Shown piece by piece: positions 60,470 through 64,000 of a stretch of 64,000 nt of DNA (positions are counted from its first letter, which is position 1; each line of letters begins with the position of its first letter). Both the position numbers and the translations under genes were made by a program. The notes beneath the pieces are model-generated. The model did no database searches. It was not told the origin of the DNA and worked only from the letters and a program-made list of their open reading frames with translations. Where the stretch lies: NCBI RefSeq assembly GCF_964033635.1, contig NZ_OZ035533.1, positions 930,001 to 994,000 of the forward strand, given 5' to 3'. The DNA is from Chitinophaga sp. MM2321 (GTDB lineage Bacteria; Bacteroidota; Bacteroidia; Chitinophagales; Chitinophagaceae).

Positions 60470-62092
60470 ATGATCCAGCATCATAAATATTGGAAACAGA
60501 CTGGTAAGACTTTTACCCTTGTTGCGGTTTGTTTCTTTTTAAAGATAAGTAGTAGTCTTTTAGCCCAGGGGGTGGTAACATTACCCAGAAGTACACCCGC
60601 CTCACAAGGCGTGTCTGCTGCCGGTATCAGCCACTTCCTGGATGCTGTAAAGGCATCGGGCATTGAATTTCATAGCCTGATGATGGTACGGCATGGTAAA
60701 GTAATTGCGGAAGGATGGTGGAACCCCTATCGCGCCGATCTGGTCCATACCATGTATTCTACCAGCAAAAGTTTTACCTCCACAGCGGTTGGTTTCGCGA
60801 TAACGGAAGGGCTGCTTAAAACGGACGATAAAGTGGCTGCTTTTTTCCCCCAGGATGTACCCGATACGCTGAGTGCCTTTCAGCAACAGATGACGGTAAA
60901 AGACTTGCTTACCATGTCTGTTGGACAACGACCGGATCCTACGTTTACCGTGATTGATAAGCGTAACTGGGTAAAAGAATTTTTTGCCTTGCCTGTGCTG
61001 GATACACCTGGCACCAAATTCCTTTATAATTCTCTGGCAACTTATATGCTCTCTGCTATCGTACAGCGGGTTACCGGTCAGCGGGTCATAGACTATCTGC
61101 AACCGCGGTTGTTTGCTCCTTTAGGGATACAGGGAATTACCTGGGAAAGAAGCCCCGAAGGTATTAATACCGGTGGCTGGGGATTGAGCCTGAAAACAGA
61201 GGATATGGCAAAGTTTGGCCAGTTATATCTTCAGCAGGGAATTTGGCAGGGCCGGCAAATAATACCAGCGGCCTGGGTGAAGGAAGCAACGGGTTTTAAA
61301 ATAGGTCCGGCGGGCCCGAATGTTCCTCCGGCTGCAGAAGCAAAGGATTGGGAACAGGGATATTGTTACCAGTTCTGGAGATGCCGCAATAATGCTTTCA
61401 GGGCAGATGGCGCCTTCGGTCAGTTTATTGTCGTGATGCCCGACCAGAATGCAGTGATCGCTATTACCTGTGAAACAGCGGATATGCAGGCGGAGCTGGA
61501 GCTGGTATGGAAATATTTATTACCTGCCATGAAAAATGACACATTACCGGAGAATATAACGGAAACGCATAAATTAAAACAGCAACTGGCAGCACTGGCA
61601 CTTTTACCGGCAGGTAAAAATGTCCCACATACCATTGCCCGGCAAATAAATGGTAAAACATTCAACATTGCCGCAAACGATGCACACATACAGCAGGTAT
61701 CTTTCTCTTTCCGTAATAACAGGTGCCAGTTTACTTTGAAAGATGATAGCGCACGCTACCAGTTTGACTGCGGTTTGTTACAATGGGTGGAGGGAACTAC
61801 ACAGATGCCCGGAACACCTCCCAAACTCACAGATATCGCAAAAGGGAACACAGTGGGGTTACCGCCGGCAAAGGTAGCAGCCAGTTATGTATGGAAAGAC
61901 TCCACTACCCTGGAAATTGTATGCAGGTATATTGAAAGCCCGCACAAGGAAACAATTACCTGTCATTTCAATAAACAGACGGTAACCCTGGATTTCCATG
62001 GCAGCCTCACGGCAATGGTGCCGTCAGCAGGCAAACGCCCAACACTGAATGGTGTACTGGAAAACACCAGAATAGGAATACTTACACCATAA
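60470..62092 (+). CDS. Class C beta-lactamase-family serine hydrolase
   Basis: 540 residues. N-terminal hydrophobic segment (about 14-32, FTLVAVCFFLKISSSLLAQ) is a signal peptide. The catalytic SxxK is S97-T-S-K100 in MYSTSKSF; the YxN-type motif is in FLYNSLATYML (about 184). A penicillin-binding/beta-lactamase fold runs to about 345, followed by a beta-rich C-terminal part with IARQINGKTFNIAAND. Members include esterases and D-aminopeptidases, so antibiotic hydrolysis should not be assumed. Periplasmic. Confidence 0.88.
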   Translation: MIQHHKYWKQTGKTFTLVAVCFFLKISSSLLAQGVVTLPRSTPASQGVSAAGISHFLDAVKASGIEFHSLMMVRHGKVIAEGWWNPYRADLVHTMYSTSKSFTSTAVGFAITEGLLKTDDKVAAFFPQDVPDTLSAFQQQMTVKDLLTMSVGQRPDPTFTVIDKRNWVKEFFALPVLDTPGTKFLYNSLATYMLSAIVQRVTGQRVIDYLQPRLFAPLGIQGITWERSPEGINTGGWGLSLKTEDMAKFGQLYLQQGIWQGRQIIPAAWVKEATGFKIGPAGPNVPPAAEAKDWEQGYCYQFWRCRNNAFRADGAFGQFIVVMPDQNAVIAITCETADMQAELELVWKYLLPAMKNDTLPENITETHKLKQQLAALALLPAGKNVPHTIARQINGKTFNIAANDAHIQQVSFSFRNNRCQFTLKDDSARYQFDCGLLQWVEGTTQMPGTPPKLTDIAKGNTVGLPPAKVAASYVWKDSTTLEIVCRYIESPHKETITCHFNKQTVTLDFHGSLTAMVPSAGKRPTLNGVLENTRIGILTP

Positions 62093-62101
62093 GGATGAAG
62101 A

Positions 62102-62482
62102 TTACTTTGGCGTATTCTTATCAAAAGTAGCGGTGTCGAAGAATATACTCAGTGAGTCCAGTTTTCCATTCTTCGCCTTCCAGATCTCGGCTACATTACC
62201 ATTGATGCTTACACCATTAGGAAATTTATAGTCATAATTTCCAATGACGCAGGCATTTTCGCCTTCAATAATCATTTCTTTTACGCGCATGGTTTGAAAC
62301 ACACGGGAGAACCGTTTAATGACTTCGATATAGGCGGCTTTTCCCACAGTAGGAGCTGTTTTTGTCATGTCGCCGCCAATAAATTTAAAGTCATCGGAGA
62401 TGACTGGTTCCCAACCTTCCTTTTGGGCAAAACCGCTGTAATAAGTTTCGAGCAATTGCCTGGTTGATGTTGAGTTTTCCAT
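62102..62482 (-). CDS. NTF2-like (SnoaL-type) protein
   Basis: 126 residues, single NTF2-fold domain: an N-terminal helix (TRQLLETYYSGFAQKEGWEPV), a strand with DDFKFIGGDM, and the final strands VAEIWKAKNGKLDSLSIFFDT. Such proteins act as small enzymes or ligand-binding pockets; the role here is unknown. Divergent from the HxlR regulator with a shared control region, so it is probably the HxlR target. Confidence 0.82.
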   Translation of the reverse strand: MENSTSTRQLLETYYSGFAQKEGWEPVISDDFKFIGGDMTKTAPTVGKAAYIEVIKRFSRVFQTMRVKEMIIEGENACVIGNYDYKFPNGVSINGNVAEIWKAKNGKLDSLSIFFDTATFDKNTPK

Positions 62483-62511
62483 TTTTTCTATTTTTAGGGT
62501 ATAATAATAAT

Positions 62512-62519
62512 TATCTTTG
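62512..62519 (+). promoter_or_regulatory. -7 promoter element for the HxlR gene
   Basis: TATCTTTG matches TAnnTTTG; transcription would start near 62526, just before the first direct repeat. Confidence 0.5.
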
Positions 62520-62529
62520 TTATTGCATT

Positions 62530-62572
62530 TTGCAAGTACTAAGATATAAAGTTATTTTAAATTGCAAGTACT
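62530..62572. promoter_or_regulatory. Paired operator candidates for the HxlR regulator
   Basis: The 11-bp word TTGCAAGTACT occurs twice as a direct repeat (62530-62540 and 62562-62572), start to start 32 bp apart, about three helical turns. Each copy contains the small palindromes TTGCAA and AGTACT. Located between the HxlR gene and its divergent neighbour. Confidence 0.6.
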
Positions 62573-62587
62573 TTTAAAAAAAATAGT

Positions 62588-62995
62588 ATGGGAAAAGTAA
62601 GGTCAGATTGTCCAATCAGTTGTTCCCTCGATGTTTTTGGGGATAAATGGTCGTTGCTTATTATCCGGGATATTATGCTGAGAGGGAAATTATCTTACAG
62701 CGAATTTCTGGGATCAGAGGAAAAGATTGCTACAAATATTCTTGTTAACAGGTTGAGTGTTCTTGAGGCTGAGCATATCCTTTCAAAACGGGTGTCGCCA
62801 ACGAACAAGTCAAAGTTTATTTACAGCCTTACAAAAAAGGGAATTGACCTGTTGCCCATAATCATTGAAATGATGGATTGGGGCGCAAAATATAATGCCA
62901 ATTGCCCTCGTAAAGAGCTCGGGAAAAAAATAAAGAAGGATAAAGCCGGGGCTATTAAAGAGTATTTTGAAAAGCTGAAAAAGCAGGTTACTTGA
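62588..62995 (+). CDS. HxlR-family transcriptional regulator
   Basis: 135 residues, single winged helix. Signatures: SDCPISCSLDVFGDKWSLLIIRDI with Cys near the start (about residues 6-30), LSYSEFLGSEEKIATNIL, and KRVSPTNKSKFIYSLTKKGIDLLPI (about 64-88). HxlR proteins often sense electrophiles or oxidants through N-terminal cysteines (C7 and C11 here). It likely controls the divergent NTF2-like gene and perhaps the downstream DoxX/DUF2071 genes. Confidence 0.92.
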   Translation: MGKVRSDCPISCSLDVFGDKWSLLIIRDIMLRGKLSYSEFLGSEEKIATNILVNRLSVLEAEHILSKRVSPTNKSKFIYSLTKKGIDLLPIIIEMMDWGAKYNANCPRKELGKKIKKDKAGAIKEYFEKLKKQVT

Positions 62996-63112
62996 TAGCT
63001 GCTTTGTGGTATGTGTGAACTTCATTTCTATATAATATAAAAATTGGTCATAATATTATACTACATTACTACCCAAACCTCCGAATGGTATGGGGTGCCA
63101 GAAACTTGGAAA

Positions 63113-63502
63113 ATGACAAGCAACAAAACACATAAAATACTAACCTATTGCATTGCTTCAGTTTGGATTATAAACGGACTTTTTTGTAAAGTATTGAACC
63201 TTGTCCCCCGCCACGAACAAATTGTTGCAAGAATACTGGGTGATAGCTATTCCAGACCTTTGATACTTATGATAGGGCTTTTAGAAACAGGAATGGGAGT
63301 CTGGATACTGAGCGGTATTAAATCCCGTTTAAATGCATTTGCACAAATTATTATCGTGGCAACCATGAACGCACTTGAATTTATCCTGGTACCCGATCTG
63401 TTGCTTTGGGGAAAAGCCAATTCAATTTTTGCTTTTTTGTTTATTATCTTGGTTTATGTCAACGAATTTTATCTGAACAAAAGAATCGTTTCACAAAGCT
63501 AA
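63113..63502 (+). CDS. DoxX-like small membrane protein
   Basis: 129 residues with four hydrophobic segments (about 8-24, 46-65, 71-88, 100-118). The first-helix pattern IASVWIINGLFCKVLNLVPRHEQIVARILG matches DoxX-like proteins. Role unknown; relatives belong to membrane oxidoreductase or thiol-stress complexes. The upstream ATG at 63044 adds 23 residues that do not look like the family, so I start at 63113. One base separates its stop from the next start. Confidence 0.8.
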   Translation: MTSNKTHKILTYCIASVWIINGLFCKVLNLVPRHEQIVARILGDSYSRPLILMIGLLETGMGVWILSGIKSRLNAFAQIIIVATMNALEFILVPDLLLWGKANSIFAFLFIILVYVNEFYLNKRIVSQS

Positions 63503-63503
63503 C

Positions 63504-64000
63504 ATGAACTCGTTCCTGAAAACCCACCCATTTGCAGTTGAAGCATTTTTTGAAAGTTCACTCGTACTGACTTTCGCCGTTCCGAAAGAACAGCTTCAGG
63601 CACTCATTCCGCCATGTTTAGTACTACACACCTTTGATGAAAAATGGGCGTTCCTTGCAGTGGCAATGGTTCAGACGAAAGGATTAAGACCGAAAGGTTT
63701 TCCAAAATTTATGGGCAATGACTTCTTCTTAACAGGCTACCGGGTTTTTGTTAAATATACCAATACTGCCGGGAAAAGATTAAGGGGATTATATATTCTT
63801 AAATCCGAAACTGACAAAAGAAAAATGGCATTTATGGGGAATATTTTCACCCATTACAATTATACAACCACTGATATTACGCTGACCAGGCAAGGGAGTA
63901 ATACAGCAATAAAATCAGTACAATCAGATTTTACAATAAAAATCGAAGAAGACGACGGCGAAATTTCATTGCCTGAAAATTCACCATTTGCTGACTGGAA
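63504..64000 (+). CDS. DUF2071 (YqjF-like) protein, 3' end outside window
   Basis: The frame from ATG 63504 is open to the window end (165 residues). It begins MNSFLKTHPFAVEAFFESSL, then TFAVPKEQLQALIPPCL and WAFLAVAMVQTKGLRPKGFP, the DUF2071/YqjF pattern. Function unknown; DoxX-like and DUF2071 genes are often neighbours, as here with a 1-bp gap. Truncated only by the window edge. Confidence 0.8.
   Translation, partial: MNSFLKTHPFAVEAFFESSLVLTFAVPKEQLQALIPPCLVLHTFDEKWAFLAVAMVQTKGLRPKGFPKFMGNDFFLTGYRVFVKYTNTAGKRLRGLYILKSETDKRKMAFMGNIFTHYNYTTTDITLTRQGSNTAIKSVQSDFTIKIEEDDGEISLPENSPFADW

Noticed and set aside
60470..62092. Calling the serine hydrolase a beta-lactamase resistance gene
   Set aside because: Only SxxK and YxN-type motifs are seen; the family is broad and the extra C-terminal domain points to another hydrolase role.
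57009..64000. Duplicate of the tmRNA 3' end (attR) in the accessory stretch
   Set aside because: No second copy of CGGGTTCGATTCCCGCC was seen within the window.

Overview
The window reads as a chromosomal segment of a Bacteroidota bacterium, most likely Chitinophagaceae (Chitinophaga-like). This rests on several things: a type IX secretion (T9SS) sorting domain and a PorP/SprF partner, DUF4421 and DUF5683 proteins, Bacteroidota-type promoters (TAnnTTTG, sometimes with TTTG about 19-20 bp upstream), an ALAA-like tmRNA tag, and a Lys/Ala-rich histone H1-like protein. No 16S gene is present, so the genus is an inference.

Layout. 1-3.6 kb: histidine utilisation genes hutU (5' end outside the window), hutI and hutG. 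3.6-13.9 kb: housekeeping and small genes (CHAD protein, purU, YfcE-like phosphoesterase, DUF4421 barrel, LOG-family protein, aconitase, PspC, kdsA, threonine-dehydrogenase-type enzyme). 13.9-17.7 kb: assimilatory sulfate reduction (cysH-cysD-cysN) with an Rrf2 regulator carrying four clustered cysteines. 17.8-21.8 kb: parA-parB-DUF5683-dapB and a metal-dependent hydrolase. 22-30 kb: membrane phosphoesterase, two outer-membrane barrels, lon, pdxJ, ahcY. 30.2-46.8 kb: a surface-adhesin cassette made of a 3489-residue T9SS adhesin, PorP/SprF, an OmpA/PD40 lipoprotein and a propeller plus Calx-beta protein. 47-56.5 kb: GNAT, DsbA-like, PrsW, PolX, H1-like, rpmA-rplU, GH3, dxr, rseP. 56.6-57.0 kb: tmRNA (ssrA). 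57.1-64 kb: an AT-richer accessory stretch with a polyvalent-protein kinase-like gene, a Tet(X)-like flavoprotein with an AraC regulator, a class C serine hydrolase, and an NTF2/HxlR/DoxX/DUF2071 group.

Two signals stand out. First, the adhesin contains a higher-order repeat: three different Calx-beta-like modules (A-B-C) form a superunit of about 355 residues that occurs six times in a row. Two copies are old and diverged (1059 and 1062 bp); four are recent, near identical and each exactly 1065 bp. Second, the intergenic regions carry dispersed, almost perfect long palindromes. Family 1 has six members, with arms up to 56 bp and base changes that are mirrored in both arms. Family 2 has three members with perfect arms up to 52 bp. 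Two family-1 copies have their loops in opposite orientation, so these are copies of a dispersed element rather than independent terminators.

How the genes work together. The adhesin carries a type B T9SS C-terminal domain and would be exported through T9SS with the PorP/SprF-like protein encoded 48 bp downstream. The OmpA/PD40 lipoprotein may tie the complex to peptidoglycan. A consensus promoter about 300 bp upstream predicts a long 5' leader for this cassette. The cys genes form one minus-strand unit next to their probable Rrf2 regulator. The parAB locus sits in one minus-strand unit with dapB.
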